A DNA stretch of 46,965 nucleotides. Source: JBBIRW01 sp037441565. GTDB lineage: Bacteria > Desulfobacterota > JBBIRW01. The notes beneath the pieces were generated by a model. The model made no database searches, was not told where the DNA came from, and was given only the letters and a program-made list of their open reading frames with translations. Position numbers and translations under genes: made by a program. The DNA lies in NCBI GenBank assembly GCA_037441565.1, contig JBBIRW010000008.1, positions 1 to 46,965 of the forward strand. Direction: 5' to 3'. This document shows, piece after piece, positions 16,355 through 25,564 of this stretch (positions within the stretch are counted from its first letter, which is position 1; each line of letters opens with the position of its first letter).

Positions 16355-16911
16355 TTGTGGCACTTACCGGAAGCAGTGGCGTCATCTATGGGATAAGGCT
16401 TCTTGAGATACTGCGGATTATAAAGGAATTTGAAACCCACCTGATAATAAGTGCCACAGCAAAGAAGCTTATAGAGTATGAGACAAAACTGAACATAAAG
16501 GATATTGAGTCGCTCTCTGATATTGTTCACGATGTGAATGATCTCTTTTCTCCCATCTCAAGCGGATCCTTCATAACATCAGGGATGGTCGTTGCACCTT
16601 GCTCAATCAAGACACTCTCTTCAATTGCAAATTCATTTTCAGACAACCTCATAACAAGGGCAGCTGATGTATGTCTCAAGGAAAGAAGAAAGCTTGTTCT
16701 GCTTGTAAGGGAGACCCCCCTTCATATAGGACATATAACACTTATGTTAAGGGTTGCCCAGGCAGGTGCCATTATTATGCCTCCAACCCCTTCTTTCTAT
16801 ATACACCCTGAGAGTATAGATGATATTGTCAATTATACTGTTGGAAAGGTTCTTGACCAGTTTGGTGTGCATACGGAGATATACAGGCGATGGGAAGGAA
16901 GGAGAATCTGA
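16333..16911 (+). CDS. ubiX: Flavin prenyltransferase UbiX/Pad1
   Basis: A 192-residue flavoprotein. GSSGVIYGIRLLE gives the FMN-binding loop, SSGSFITSGMVVAPCSIKTLSSIA is the core family signature, followed by LLVRETPLHIGHITLM and IMPPTPSFY. UbiX prenylates FMN to prFMN, the cofactor of UbiD-type decarboxylases in quinone and aromatic-acid metabolism. No ubiD gene lies in the window, so its partner is elsewhere. The window also holds UbiU/UbiV-like genes about 20 kb on, which makes a quinone role worth considering. Confidence 0.94.
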   Translation: MGEKKRLIVALTGSSGVIYGIRLLEILRIIKEFETHLIISATAKKLIEYETKLNIKDIESLSDIVHDVNDLFSPISSGSFITSGMVVAPCSIKTLSSIANSFSDNLITRAADVCLKERRKLVLLVRETPLHIGHITLMLRVAQAGAIIMPPTPSFYIHPESIDDIVNYTVGKVLDQFGVHTEIYRRWEGRRI

Positions 16912-16924
16912 AGGTTATCTTAAA

Positions 16925-16954
16925 TTGACATGATGATAGAGATTTTGGCATACT
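16925..16954 (+). promoter_or_regulatory. Promoter for tRNA-Met
   Basis: A perfect -35 TTGACA at 16925-16930 and CATACT (-10 like, 4 of 6) at 16949-16954 are spaced 18 bases. The predicted start lies about at 16961, two bases before the mature tRNA 5' end, as expected for a stable-RNA promoter. Confidence 0.55.
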
Positions 16955-16962
16955 TTATATGA

Positions 16963-17036
16963 GGCGGCGTAGCTCAGTTGGTTAGAGCGGAGGTCTCATA
17001 AGCCTCTTGTCCGGGGTTCGATTCCCTGCGCCGCCA
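16963..17036 (+). tRNA. tRNA-Met (anticodon CAT)
   Basis: Full cloverleaf: acceptor GGCGGCG with CGCCGCC, D-arm GCTC...GAGC, anticodon loop CTCATAA with CAT at its centre, T-loop TTCGATT, discriminator A. The 3' CCA is not encoded (CTTTTTT follows), so a CCA-adding enzyme is needed. The elongator Met type is preferred over the lysidine tRNA-Ile2 because the acceptor has G4-C69 and G5-C68 pairs rather than the C4-G69 and C5-G68 pairs that TilS reads. It is notable that tilS is the very next gene. The T6 run after it may help end transcription. Confidence 0.93.
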
Positions 17037-17112
17037 CTTTTTTCATATAAAATGACAAGTAAATCCTTTCCTGAGATCTTCCATTCATGTAATTTTTATC
17101 CAAGAACGATAT

Positions 17113-18528
17113 ATGCTCATTAAAAAGGTAGATAGAACAATCGAAAAATACAAGATGATCCTTCCCGGTGAAAGGGTTCTTGTTGCAGTCTCAGGAGGGG
17201 TTGATTCTGTATGCACCCTTTATATCCTCCATAAGCTGAGGAAAAAATACAATATGGAACTCGGCGTTGCTCACCTCAATCATGGACTGAGGGGTGAGGA
17301 GGCGGAAAGGGATCTACAGTTTGTTCGCATGATTTCAGAAAACTATGGGCTCCCATTTTTTTCTGGCTTCAGGGATGTCAGAGAATATAGTAAAAGCAAA
17401 AAGCTATCCCTTGAAGAGGCAGCGAGGGTCCTGAGATATGCGTTTCTTACCGAGATTGCTGATTCGGAGAGGTACAACAGGATAGCGCTCGGCCACAATG
17501 CTGATGATCAGGCAGAAACGGTTCTTATGCATCTTATTACAGGGACATCCCCTTTTGGCCTTAGAGGTATGGAACCTGTGAGGGATGAAAGATTTATCCG
17601 TCCACTGATAGAAGTTAAAAGGGATGAGATAATGGATTTTATGAAAAAAGAGGGGCTTCAATGGGTTTATGACAGCTCAAACGAGGATATATCCTTTCTA
17701 AGGAACAGGATAAGGAAGATCCTTATCCCATTTCTTAAAGAGAATTTTAACACCAACATAGTTGAATCACTTCTCCATCTTTCCGAGCAGATGAGAGAAG
17801 AGAATGAGCACCTTGAATTTATAAGTGAGAAGCATTTCCTTGATTCCCTCACAGAGCTTAAGGGGGGTTCCCTCAGGATGGATACAGGGATACTCAAGAA
17901 TCTACCACCATATATGATTGGAAGGGTGATGAGGCACGCAATAAAAAGGATAGCTGGAAAGATCCCGCGTATGAGTAGAAGGAATTTCGAGGATATAAGG
18001 AAGCTCCTTAACGGGAAAAGGCCTGGTGCATTTATAATGCTACCCGGCGATGTGCGTGTTGAGAAGCAATATGAGAATTTAATAGTGGGAAAAGGTTTTA
18101 CCGAGCAGATTGAACCCTATGAGATAAGTTTTGAGGTGCCGGGAAAGATTGATATACTGCAGGCTGGATGTATGATAGAGGCATGGATATGCAATAGAAA
18201 TTCATTAAGGATGGAGTTTTCTCCTGATAAAGCATACATGGATTGTGATAAACTGATCTTTCCTCTTACTGTAAGGAATTTTAGACCAGGTGATAGATTC
18301 CATCCTTTTGGATCATCAGGGGAGAGAAAGCTCAAAAAATTCTTTATCGATCTGAAGATACCAAGGGTTGAAAGAAAGAAAATTCCTCTTGTAATATCCG
18401 GTGACGAGATCGTGTGGGTTTCAGGCTACAGGATAAGTGAAAAGGTCCGTATAACAGAAAACACAAAAAGGGTTCTTGTTATGGTCCTTACGAAATTTGA
18501 TAATATCCCTGAAGAGGTAAGGCTTTAG
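17113..18528 (+). CDS. tilS: tRNA(Ile)-lysidine synthetase
   Basis: A 471-residue PP-loop ATPase that converts C34 of tRNA-Ile(CAU) to lysidine, so that it reads AUA. The PP-loop SGGVDS is at residues 27-32, followed by AHLNHGLRGEEAERD, LEEAARVLRYAFL and ALGHNADDQAETVLM, then the substrate-binding N-terminal-like region and a C-terminal domain (about 380-465; NFRPGDRFHPFG, WVSGYRISEKVRIT). The ribosome site is weak. One base separates its stop from the GTG start of folP, so the two are coupled. Confidence 0.96.
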   Translation: MLIKKVDRTIEKYKMILPGERVLVAVSGGVDSVCTLYILHKLRKKYNMELGVAHLNHGLRGEEAERDLQFVRMISENYGLPFFSGFRDVREYSKSKKLSLEEAARVLRYAFLTEIADSERYNRIALGHNADDQAETVLMHLITGTSPFGLRGMEPVRDERFIRPLIEVKRDEIMDFMKKEGLQWVYDSSNEDISFLRNRIRKILIPFLKENFNTNIVESLLHLSEQMREENEHLEFISEKHFLDSLTELKGGSLRMDTGILKNLPPYMIGRVMRHAIKRIAGKIPRMSRRNFEDIRKLLNGKRPGAFIMLPGDVRVEKQYENLIVGKGFTEQIEPYEISFEVPGKIDILQAGCMIEAWICNRNSLRMEFSPDKAYMDCDKLIFPLTVRNFRPGDRFHPFGSSGERKLKKFFIDLKIPRVERKKIPLVISGDEIVWVSGYRISEKVRITENTKRVLVMVLTKFDNIPEEVRL

Positions 18529-18529
18529 A

Positions 18530-19735
18530 GTGGAAAAGGCATCCCTGCATTTCTACAGCCCACAATATGAGAAGGATTTAGATGAAATTTACAGTCATGT
18601 TCGACTGGAAAGGGATGCGGCAGAGCTGCTTGGAAAAAACAAAAACCTTCTCATTTATATAAAGGATCTTTCGGAAGAGAAGGGGAGGCTTATCAGGGAA
18701 TTCACCCTTTACCTCCATGGTGACATCCTTTATGAGGGGAAGGTGAATGGGTTAAAAGAGATGATAATATGCGGGAATGTAAATGTATTCAAAGGTCTTT
18801 CAGAGAGACTCAAAAAAAATATTATAACAAAAAGTGAGGGCGAAGAAATCGGAGAATATATATATAACTATTTAAGACCTGCAGATATAATACCTCTTCC
18901 GACGGGGATACTTGATCCTTCAAAGGGAACACTTATAATGGGGATACTCAATATTACCCCTGATTCATTTTCTGATGGTGGGAAATATCTGGAACCTGAG
19001 GCAGCTATTGATAGGGCTTTTGAAATGGTGGAGGAAGGTGCTGATATTATCGATATCGGAGGCGAATCGACAAGGCCCGGATCTGAAGGGGTTTCAGCGG
19101 AGATTGAGCTTAAGAGAGTGATGCCTGTGATAAAGGGGCTATCAAAAAGGATAAAAGTTCCCATCTCGATTGATACAACAAAGAGTGAGGTTGCAGAGAG
19201 GGCAATAGGGGAGGGTGTGCAGATAATAAATGATATAAGTGCAATGAGGGCTGACTGTAATATGATAAATGTTGCTGTAAAATACGGGGTTGCTGTTATT
19301 CTCATGCATATGAGGGGAACTCCAAAAACTATGCAGCTTGATACCAGCTACCGGGCATTGAGAAGGGAGATTTTTGATTTTCTGAAAGAAAGGATAAAAT
19401 GGGCTGAAGAACATGGTATTGATCGGAGACGTATAATTATCGATCCGGGAATAGGATTCGGAAAATCTGTTGAAGGAAACCTCGAGATAATGAGAAATCT
19501 TGAAGAACTGAGATTTCTTGGAAAGCCCATCCTCATTGGAACAAGCAGAAAATCATTTATTGGAAAGGTCCTCGATCTGGGGGTTGATGAGAGGATGGAG
19601 GGAAGTGCAGCTACTGTTGCAGTGAGTATAATGAAAGGGGCAAACATCATAAGGGTTCACGATGTGCTCAGGATGAAGAGGGTCGCAAGGATGGTTGATG
19701 CAATAATCAGAGGTTTTAAAGAAAGATCACAATAA
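18530..19735 (+). CDS. folP: Dihydropteroate synthase with an extra N-terminal domain
   Basis: A 401-residue protein; ordinary DHPS has about 270-290. The catalytic part starts near residue 133 with IMGILNITPDSFSDGG, then IDIGGESTRPG, INDISAMRAD, HMRGTP, DPGIGFGKS, GTSRKSFIG and RVHDV, covering both substrate sites for dihydropterin pyrophosphate and p-aminobenzoate. Residues 1-130 form an added alpha/beta region with no motif I recognise. GTG start one base after tilS. The usual ftsH upstream and the cdaA-ybbR pair before glmM, common in related gene orders, are absent. Confidence 0.93.
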   Translation: MEKASLHFYSPQYEKDLDEIYSHVRLERDAAELLGKNKNLLIYIKDLSEEKGRLIREFTLYLHGDILYEGKVNGLKEMIICGNVNVFKGLSERLKKNIITKSEGEEIGEYIYNYLRPADIIPLPTGILDPSKGTLIMGILNITPDSFSDGGKYLEPEAAIDRAFEMVEEGADIIDIGGESTRPGSEGVSAEIELKRVMPVIKGLSKRIKVPISIDTTKSEVAERAIGEGVQIINDISAMRADCNMINVAVKYGVAVILMHMRGTPKTMQLDTSYRALRREIFDFLKERIKWAEEHGIDRRRIIIDPGIGFGKSVEGNLEIMRNLEELRFLGKPILIGTSRKSFIGKVLDLGVDERMEGSAATVAVSIMKGANIIRVHDVLRMKRVARMVDAIIRGFKERSQ

Positions 19736-19748
19736 AAGGGGTGTAAAA

Positions 19749-21101
19749 ATGGGCATTATCTTTGGCACTGATGGGATAAGGGGGATTGCAAATATGGAGC
19801 CGATGACCGGTGAGACCGTTCTTCAGGTAGGAAGGGCTGTAGGGTATATCTTTAAAAGGGCTGGGGGAAGAAGGAGGATACTGATCGGAAAGGATACGAG
19901 GATATCGGGTTATATGATTGAATGTGCACTTGCCTCCGGAATATGTTCAATGGGTGCAGACGTTGTTCTCATAGGACCACTTCCAACATCAGGGATTGCA
20001 TATCTTACCTCAAGCATGAGGGCAGATGCCGGGATCGTTATTTCAGCCTCGCACAATCCATATCCCTACAATGGTATAAAAATATTTGGCAGAGATGGAT
20101 ACAAACTCCCCGATGAGATGGAGGCAACTGTAGAGAGTCTTATCCTGAGTAAAAAGATCGATTCTATAAGACCAACAGGTAGTGATATAGGTAAGGCATA
20201 CAGACTTGTTGATGCGATTGGAAGGTATGTTGTGTTTTTAAAGAATGTATTTCCTCAGGAATTCAGTATGGAAGGATTAAAAATAGTTGTTGATTGTGCA
20301 AATGGTGCAACATACAAAGTTGCACCTGCTGTTTTTGATGAACTTGGTGCAAAGGTAATACCCATAGGTGTTTCACCAAACGGAGTTAACATAAACAATG
20401 GATGTGGATCGGTTTTCCCAGAGAGTATGGCTAAAAAGGTTATTGAAGAGGGTGCAGATGTTGGCGTTGCTTTTGATGGTGATGGAGACAGAGTAATAAT
20501 GGCTAATGAAAAGGGGAATATACTTGATGGTGATGATATAATGGGGATTTGTGGCCTTGAACTATTGAGCACAGGTAGACTGAAGAAGAATACTGTTGTT
20601 GCTACAATAATGACAAATAAGGGACTTGAGATCTTTTTTAAGGAAAGAGGATGCAACATGATCAGGACAAGAGTTGGCGATAGATATGTAGTGGAAGAGC
20701 TGGTAAAAGGGGGTTACAATTTCGGCGGTGAACAATCAGGACATATCATATTCAAGGATTACCACACAACGGGCGATGGGATTATTACTGCACTGAATGT
20801 AATCGCCATTATGCTCAAAAAGAACAAATCGCTTTCGGAGCTTTCAAAAGGGATCTTGAAATTTCCCCAGGTGCTTCTTAATGTTGAGATTGAAAACAGG
20901 GATAAGATACTTGAATCACCAGTTGTTAAAAATACGATAAAGAATATGGAGGAGAAACTTGGTGAAAGGGGGAGGGTTGTTGTCAGACCCTCAGGAACGG
21001 AGCCTGTAATAAGAATAATGGTTGAAGGCGAAAATATAAGAGAGATATCATCTATGGCTGAGGAGCTTTCAGGGATAATTAAAAAGATTTCCTATGTTTA
21101 G
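19749..21101 (+). CDS. glmM: Phosphoglucosamine mutase
   Basis: A 450-residue alpha-D-phosphohexomutase that converts glucosamine-6-phosphate to glucosamine-1-phosphate for UDP-GlcNAc, peptidoglycan and lipopolysaccharide. FGTDGIRGIAN at the N-terminus, the phosphoserine loop ISASHNPYPYNGIK (Ser at residue 101), metal loop FDGDGDRV, sugar loop GGEQSGH and phosphate loop RPSGTEPVIR are all present in order. Length is typical. Preceded by AAAGGGG. Lies between folP and pdxJ as in many Nitrospirota and Desulfobacterota. Confidence 0.96.
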   Translation: MGIIFGTDGIRGIANMEPMTGETVLQVGRAVGYIFKRAGGRRRILIGKDTRISGYMIECALASGICSMGADVVLIGPLPTSGIAYLTSSMRADAGIVISASHNPYPYNGIKIFGRDGYKLPDEMEATVESLILSKKIDSIRPTGSDIGKAYRLVDAIGRYVVFLKNVFPQEFSMEGLKIVVDCANGATYKVAPAVFDELGAKVIPIGVSPNGVNINNGCGSVFPESMAKKVIEEGADVGVAFDGDGDRVIMANEKGNILDGDDIMGICGLELLSTGRLKKNTVVATIMTNKGLEIFFKERGCNMIRTRVGDRYVVEELVKGGYNFGGEQSGHIIFKDYHTTGDGIITALNVIAIMLKKNKSLSELSKGILKFPQVLLNVEIENRDKILESPVVKNTIKNMEEKLGERGRVVVRPSGTEPVIRIMVEGENIREISSMAEELSGIIKKISYV

Positions 21102-21117
21102 CAGGGGGGTGATCTAA

Positions 21118-21843
21118 ATGGCCCTTCTTGGAGTAAATGTTGACCATGTTGCCACATTAAGGCAGGCAAGGAGGGGAAAGGAACCCGACCCTGTCTGGGC
21201 TGCTGCGATAGCTGAACTTGCTGGTGCAGATGGGATTGTTGTGCATTTGAGGGAGGACAGAAGGCATATACAGGAGAGGGATCTGAGAATCCTGAGAAAC
21301 ACTGTAAGAACAAGGCTTAATCTTGAAATGGCAGCAACTGATGAGATGAAAGGGATTTCCCTTGAAATCAAGCCGTCAAAAGTCACACTTGTTCCTGAAA
21401 GGAGGGAGGAGATAACAACTGAAGGAGGGATAAATGCCCGTGCAATGGTTCCATTTTTGAGGTCGTACATAAAGGAGATAAAGGAGAATGGGATAGGGGT
21501 TTGTTTTTTCATAGATCCTGATCTGGATCAGGTTGAGGCATCAAAGGATGCGGGTGCTGATATGGTGGAGATAAATACGGGTAGATATTCTGAGGCATGG
21601 GAGGTTGATGAGCATGAAAGAGAGGCAGAGAAGATAGAGAGGGCAGTTGAGAAGGCAAAGCTGATCGGAATAGGGATTGCAGCGGGGCACGGCCTCAATT
21701 ACTGGAATATCAGGAGGCTATTGAGGATAAAAGAGATAGAAGAGTACAACATCGGCCACAGTATAATTGCACGTGCCATTTTTGTTGGATTGCACAGGGC
21801 TGTAAAGGAGATGGTGGAGATAATAAGGGAAAGGGAGAAATGA
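21118..21843 (+). CDS. pdxJ: Pyridoxine 5'-phosphate synthase
   Basis: A 241-residue TIM-barrel enzyme joining 1-deoxyxylulose-5-phosphate and 3-amino-2-oxopropyl phosphate in the DXP-dependent vitamin B6 route. LGVNVDHVATLRQARRG at the start carries the substrate-binding Asp-His-Arg set, HLREDRRHI the next, and ELHTG is here written as EINTGRYSE, with AAGHGLNYWNI near the end. Family length. GGGGGGTGA upstream of ATG. Ends by ATGA overlap with acpS, as in many bacteria. Confidence 0.96.
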   Translation: MALLGVNVDHVATLRQARRGKEPDPVWAAAIAELAGADGIVVHLREDRRHIQERDLRILRNTVRTRLNLEMAATDEMKGISLEIKPSKVTLVPERREEITTEGGINARAMVPFLRSYIKEIKENGIGVCFFIDPDLDQVEASKDAGADMVEINTGRYSEAWEVDEHEREAEKIERAVEKAKLIGIGIAAGHGLNYWNIRRLLRIKEIEEYNIGHSIIARAIFVGLHRAVKEMVEIIREREK

Positions 21844-22223
21844 TTGATGGAATAGGAATTGATATTGTGAAGATATCCCGCATTGAGGCCGCTTATGAGA
21901 AATGGGGGGAAAGATTCATAATGAGGGTTTTCACAGAAAGGGAGATCTCATACTGCAGCAGGAAAAAGAGACCCTTTCAACACTATGCATCAAGATTCTG
22001 TGCAAAGGAGGCTTTTTTGAAGGCACTCGGGGTCGGGAAGAAATCCGGCATTGGATGGAAAGATATCGAGGTAATCAATGAGAAGTCAGGAAAACCCATA
22101 TTGAATCTTTATGGCCTTGCAAAAGATATGCTGGCTGAAAGGGGTGTTAAATCAGTTTATCTTTCACTTTCACATGATGAGAAGGCAGATATCGGAATTG
22201 CATTTGTTATCCTTGAGAAATGA
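21840..22223 (+). CDS. acpS: Holo-[acyl-carrier-protein] synthase
   Basis: A 127-residue phosphopantetheinyl transferase that moves 4'-phosphopantetheine from CoA to acyl carrier protein. GIGIDIVKISRIE with the magnesium-binding Asp, YASRFCAKEAFLKALG and the SLSHDEKADIGIAFV block are the three hallmarks. Start by ATGA overlap with pdxJ. The following nnr gene begins 18 bases later. Normal length for the AcpS class. Confidence 0.95.
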   Translation: MIDGIGIDIVKISRIEAAYEKWGERFIMRVFTEREISYCSRKKRPFQHYASRFCAKEAFLKALGVGKKSGIGWKDIEVINEKSGKPILNLYGLAKDMLAERGVKSVYLSLSHDEKADIGIAFVILEK

Positions 22224-22241
22224 AGGAAGAGGGGAGTAGAA

Positions 22242-23819
22242 ATGAAGGTCGCAACATCCGTAGAGATGAGGGAACTTGACAGGATAGCAATAGAAGAGAA
22301 GGGAATTCCAGGACTTTTGCTCATGGAGAATGCTGGAAGGGGTGTTGTAAGTGCAATGGAGAAATTCTTCCCGAATCTTAACAGATACTCCGTCATTGTC
22401 ATAGCAGGAAAGGGGAACAATGGTGGTGATGGATTTGTTGTTGCAAGGCATCTCTATAACAGGGGGGTGGATGTAGAGATCGTTCTGATTTCTGATCCAT
22501 CTTCTATTAAAGGGGATGCCCAGGAAAATCTTAAGATACTAAGGAATATGGGGATACCAATACATTCCATAACAGCTGAGGAAGATCTTAAGATACTCAA
22601 TGAAAAATTAAAAAGAGCAAATCTTATAATAGTGGATGCGATATTTGGAACAGGGCTCAGCACACCTGTTGAGGGTATACCCTCTGAAGCAATCAAGCTT
22701 ATAAATGCTTCAGGTGCAAAGGTTGTTTCCATCGATCTTCCATCAGGTGTTGACGCATCGACAGGAAGAATACTGGGCAGTGCAGTTAAGGCTGATTTAA
22801 CGGTTACATTTGCACTACCTAAGGTTGGTCATCTTTTATTTCCTGGTGCAGATTATACAGGAAGACTTGAAGTAGTGGATATAAGTATTCCAAGGGATGT
22901 TATCGAAAAATCCGTGGTTAAGCAGGTCCTTCTAACAGAGAAATGTATTGCGAATATCATCAAGGAGAGATCGCAGGATGTGCATAAAGGACAATTCGGA
23001 CATCTATTTGTGCTTTCAGGATCGGTCGGGAAAACAGGTGCTGCAGCGCTATGTTGCACAGGAGCAATAAGGGTGGGAACAGGCCTTGTTACGCTGGGTA
23101 TTCCTGAAAGCCTCAATGGATATATGGAAGTAAAGCTTACAGAGGCAATGACTGAGCCCCTCGAGGAGACAGTTGAGAGGACATTTAGTATAAGGGCATT
23201 CGAAAGAATTAAAGCATTACTTGAAAAAAAGACTGCAATTGCTTTAGGACCAGGAATTTCTACAAATTATGAAACAGTAGAGCTTGTTCACAGAATAGTA
23301 AAGGAGATCAGCCTTCCGATGGTAATCGATGCAGATGGTATAAATGCATTATCCCTTAACAGAGAGGCATTAAGGGGTCATAAAGGCGAGATTATCCTCA
23401 CACCTCATCCAGGGGAGTTCTCAAGACTTTCTGGTATTCCGATTCAGGAAATTAAGGAAAGAAGGATTGATCTGGTGAGGGAGTTTTCAGAAAAATACAG
23501 GGTATATCTTGTGCTAAAGGGTGCAAGGACCCTTATTGGAACACCTGATGGGGATGTAATAATAAATCCTACTGGTAATCCTGGAATGGCAACAGGAGGG
23601 ATGGGAGATGTGCTCACAGGTATGATTGGCGGATTCCTAGCCCAGGGTTATCAACCAGTTGAGGCATGTCAGCTGGGCGTATTTATTCACGGGATGGCTG
23701 CTGATATTATTATGGCTGAATGTGGAAGGGTTGGTTATACAGCATCAGAGGTTGCGGATAGGATAGTAAGCGTAATTGAAAAAATTTATAGAATCAAGGA
23801 TGATATGCAGAGAACCTAA
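22242..23819 (+). CDS. nnr: Bifunctional NAD(P)H-hydrate epimerase / ADP-dependent dehydratase
   Basis: A 525-residue fusion that repairs damaged NADH and NADPH hydrates. Residues 1 to about 215 form the YjeF_N epimerase (SVEMRELDRIAIEEKGIPGL, MENAGRGV, GKGNNGGDGFVVARHL). Residues about 225-525 form the ribokinase-like dehydratase (LTPHPGEFSRL, LVLKGARTLIGTP, GNPGMATGGMGDVLTGMIGG with the catalytic Asp). The fused order is the standard bacterial one. Its end overlaps tsaE by 20 bases. Confidence 0.95.
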   Translation: MKVATSVEMRELDRIAIEEKGIPGLLLMENAGRGVVSAMEKFFPNLNRYSVIVIAGKGNNGGDGFVVARHLYNRGVDVEIVLISDPSSIKGDAQENLKILRNMGIPIHSITAEEDLKILNEKLKRANLIIVDAIFGTGLSTPVEGIPSEAIKLINASGAKVVSIDLPSGVDASTGRILGSAVKADLTVTFALPKVGHLLFPGADYTGRLEVVDISIPRDVIEKSVVKQVLLTEKCIANIIKERSQDVHKGQFGHLFVLSGSVGKTGAAALCCTGAIRVGTGLVTLGIPESLNGYMEVKLTEAMTEPLEETVERTFSIRAFERIKALLEKKTAIALGPGISTNYETVELVHRIVKEISLPMVIDADGINALSLNREALRGHKGEIILTPHPGEFSRLSGIPIQEIKERRIDLVREFSEKYRVYLVLKGARTLIGTPDGDVIINPTGNPGMATGGMGDVLTGMIGGFLAQGYQPVEACQLGVFIHGMAADIIMAECGRVGYTASEVADRIVSVIEKIYRIKDDMQRT

Positions 23820-24294
23820 TGTAGTATATGAAATTCTTAGTCATTCCCCTAATAATACGATGGAAATAGGAAAGAGGCTTGGGGGATTGCTTCATAAGGG
23901 TGACCTAATAGCATTTACGGGTGATCTGGGATCGGGAAAAACAGTGATGATAAAAGGGATTGCAATGGGACTGGGGATAGAAGAGGGGGACCTTACAAGT
24001 CCTACCTTCACAATTATTAATGAATATGAAGGGATAGTTCGATTCTATCATATAGACCTATTCCGCATAAGCAAGGAAGAGGAGCTTTACAGTGTCGGTA
24101 TAGAAGAATACCTTGCGGGCGATGGGATTACAGCGATTGAATGGGCAGATAGGGCTGAAAAACTGCTTCCTCGTGAATTTCTCAAAATAAACATGCTGAT
24201 CGAGGGTGAAATGGCAAGGAGGCTTGTTATGGAAGCATATGGTGAAAGATATAAATGGCTTGCAAAAAGGCTAAAGGATGAGTTTAATAAATAG
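23800..24294 (+). CDS. tsaE: tRNA t6A biosynthesis ATPase TsaE
   Basis: A 164-residue P-loop protein, part of the TsaBDE machine that makes threonylcarbamoyladenosine at tRNA position 37. GDLGSGKTVMIKGIA is the Walker A, LTSPTFTIINEYEG the switch-like block, and HIDLFRI and IEWADRAEKLLP the further hallmarks. ATG 23800 is chosen over TTG 23776 because the latter adds an atypical N-terminus. MtaB, encoded at about 31.7 kb, further modifies t6A, so both belong to the same modification route. Confidence 0.95.
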   Translation: MICREPNVVYEILSHSPNNTMEIGKRLGGLLHKGDLIAFTGDLGSGKTVMIKGIAMGLGIEEGDLTSPTFTIINEYEGIVRFYHIDLFRISKEEELYSVGIEEYLAGDGITAIEWADRAEKLLPREFLKINMLIEGEMARRLVMEAYGERYKWLAKRLKDEFNK

Positions 24295-24312
24295 CACCAG
24301 GGAGGGTTTACA

Positions 24313-25551
24313 ATGGCACTTATCGTCCAGAAATATGGAGGCACATCAGTTGGCACGATTGAGAGGATAAAGAATGTTGCAAGGAGGGTGATCAAGACAA
24401 AGGATGAAGGTCATGATGTAGTTGTTATTGTCTCCGCTATGGCAGGGGAGACGGACAGGCTTATAAGCCTTGCCTATCAGGTAACCAGCACACCGGATGA
24501 AAGGGAGTATGATGTTCTTATATCAACGGGTGAGCAGGTTTCCGTTGCACTCCTCTCAATGGCAATTCAATCAATGGGTTATAAGGCACGATCGTATCTT
24601 GCTTATCAGGTAAAGATTATAACTGATAGTGCATTTTCAAAAGCAAGGATTCAGAGGATCGATTCGGAAAGGATTTTTGAGGATCTGAGAAATGGATATA
24701 TCGTTGTAATTGCTGGATTTCAGGGAATAGATGAAGAGGGAAACATAACAACACTTGGAAGAGGCGGGTCAGATACCACTGCGGTTGCGATAGCAGCCTC
24801 TTTGAAGGCAGATATATGTGAGATATATACAGATGTGGATGGTGTATATACAACTGATCCAAATATATGTCCAAATGCAAGGAAGCTGGATGTTATTACA
24901 TATGATGAAATGTTAGAGATGGCAAGCCTTGGAGCAAAGGTTCTTCAAACAAGATCCGTTGAGTTTGCAAAAAAATACAACGTTCCCATCCATGTCAGAT
25001 CGAGTTTTAATGAATCAAAGGGAACGATGGTTATAAAAGAGGAGGACCGTATGGAAGCACCTGTTGTATCAGGGGTAACTTATAGCAAAAACGAAGCAAA
25101 AATAACAGTGGTAAGGGTTCCGGATAGACCTGGCATAGCAGCGAAGATATTTACACCTCTTGCGGAAGCAAACATAGTTGTTGATATGATCGTTCAGAAT
25201 GTTAGTGCTGATGGATATACCGATCTTACATTTACAGTCCCAAAAGCGGATTTGAGAAAGGCAATGAAAATCGTCGAGGCTGTTAAGGATGAAATAAAAG
25301 CAGCAGCTGTACTTGGTGATGAGAATATAGCAAAAGTATCTATTGTTGGTGTTGGAATGAGGAGCCATTCAGGTGTTGCTGCTAAGATGTTTTCAACGCT
25401 TGCAAGAGAGAATATAAACATCCTGATGATAAGCACTTCAGAGATAAAGATATCCTGTGTAATTGAACCCAAGTATACCGAGCTTGCTGTAAGGGTGCTT
25501 CATGATGCATTTAATCTCGGAAGTGAAGACATTAAAGAAGAAAAAACATAA
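24313..25551 (+). CDS. lysC: Aspartate kinase, monofunctional
   Basis: A 412-residue enzyme making aspartyl-phosphate, the first step towards lysine, methionine and threonine. KYGGTSVG at the N-terminus, LGRGGSDTTAVAIAA and YTDVDGVYTTDP define the kinase domain (about 1-245), and two ACT domains follow (about 262-405) where lysine or threonine would give feedback inhibition. GGGAGGG ribosome site. It is followed after 13 bases by cimA, grouping aspartate- and isoleucine-family synthesis. Confidence 0.96.
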   Translation: MALIVQKYGGTSVGTIERIKNVARRVIKTKDEGHDVVVIVSAMAGETDRLISLAYQVTSTPDEREYDVLISTGEQVSVALLSMAIQSMGYKARSYLAYQVKIITDSAFSKARIQRIDSERIFEDLRNGYIVVIAGFQGIDEEGNITTLGRGGSDTTAVAIAASLKADICEIYTDVDGVYTTDPNICPNARKLDVITYDEMLEMASLGAKVLQTRSVEFAKKYNVPIHVRSSFNESKGTMVIKEEDRMEAPVVSGVTYSKNEAKITVVRVPDRPGIAAKIFTPLAEANIVVDMIVQNVSADGYTDLTFTVPKADLRKAMKIVEAVKDEIKAAAVLGDENIAKVSIVGVGMRSHSGVAAKMFSTLARENINILMISTSEIKISCVIEPKYTELAVRVLHDAFNLGSEDIKEEKT

Positions 25552-25564
25552 CAGGAGATAGATT

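Noticed and set aside
16963..17036. tRNA-Ile2 (lysidine-type, CAT anticodon)
   Set aside because: The acceptor pairs G4-C69 and G5-C68 differ from the C4-G69 and C5-G68 pairs recognised by TilS, and the body resembles elongator tRNA-Met.
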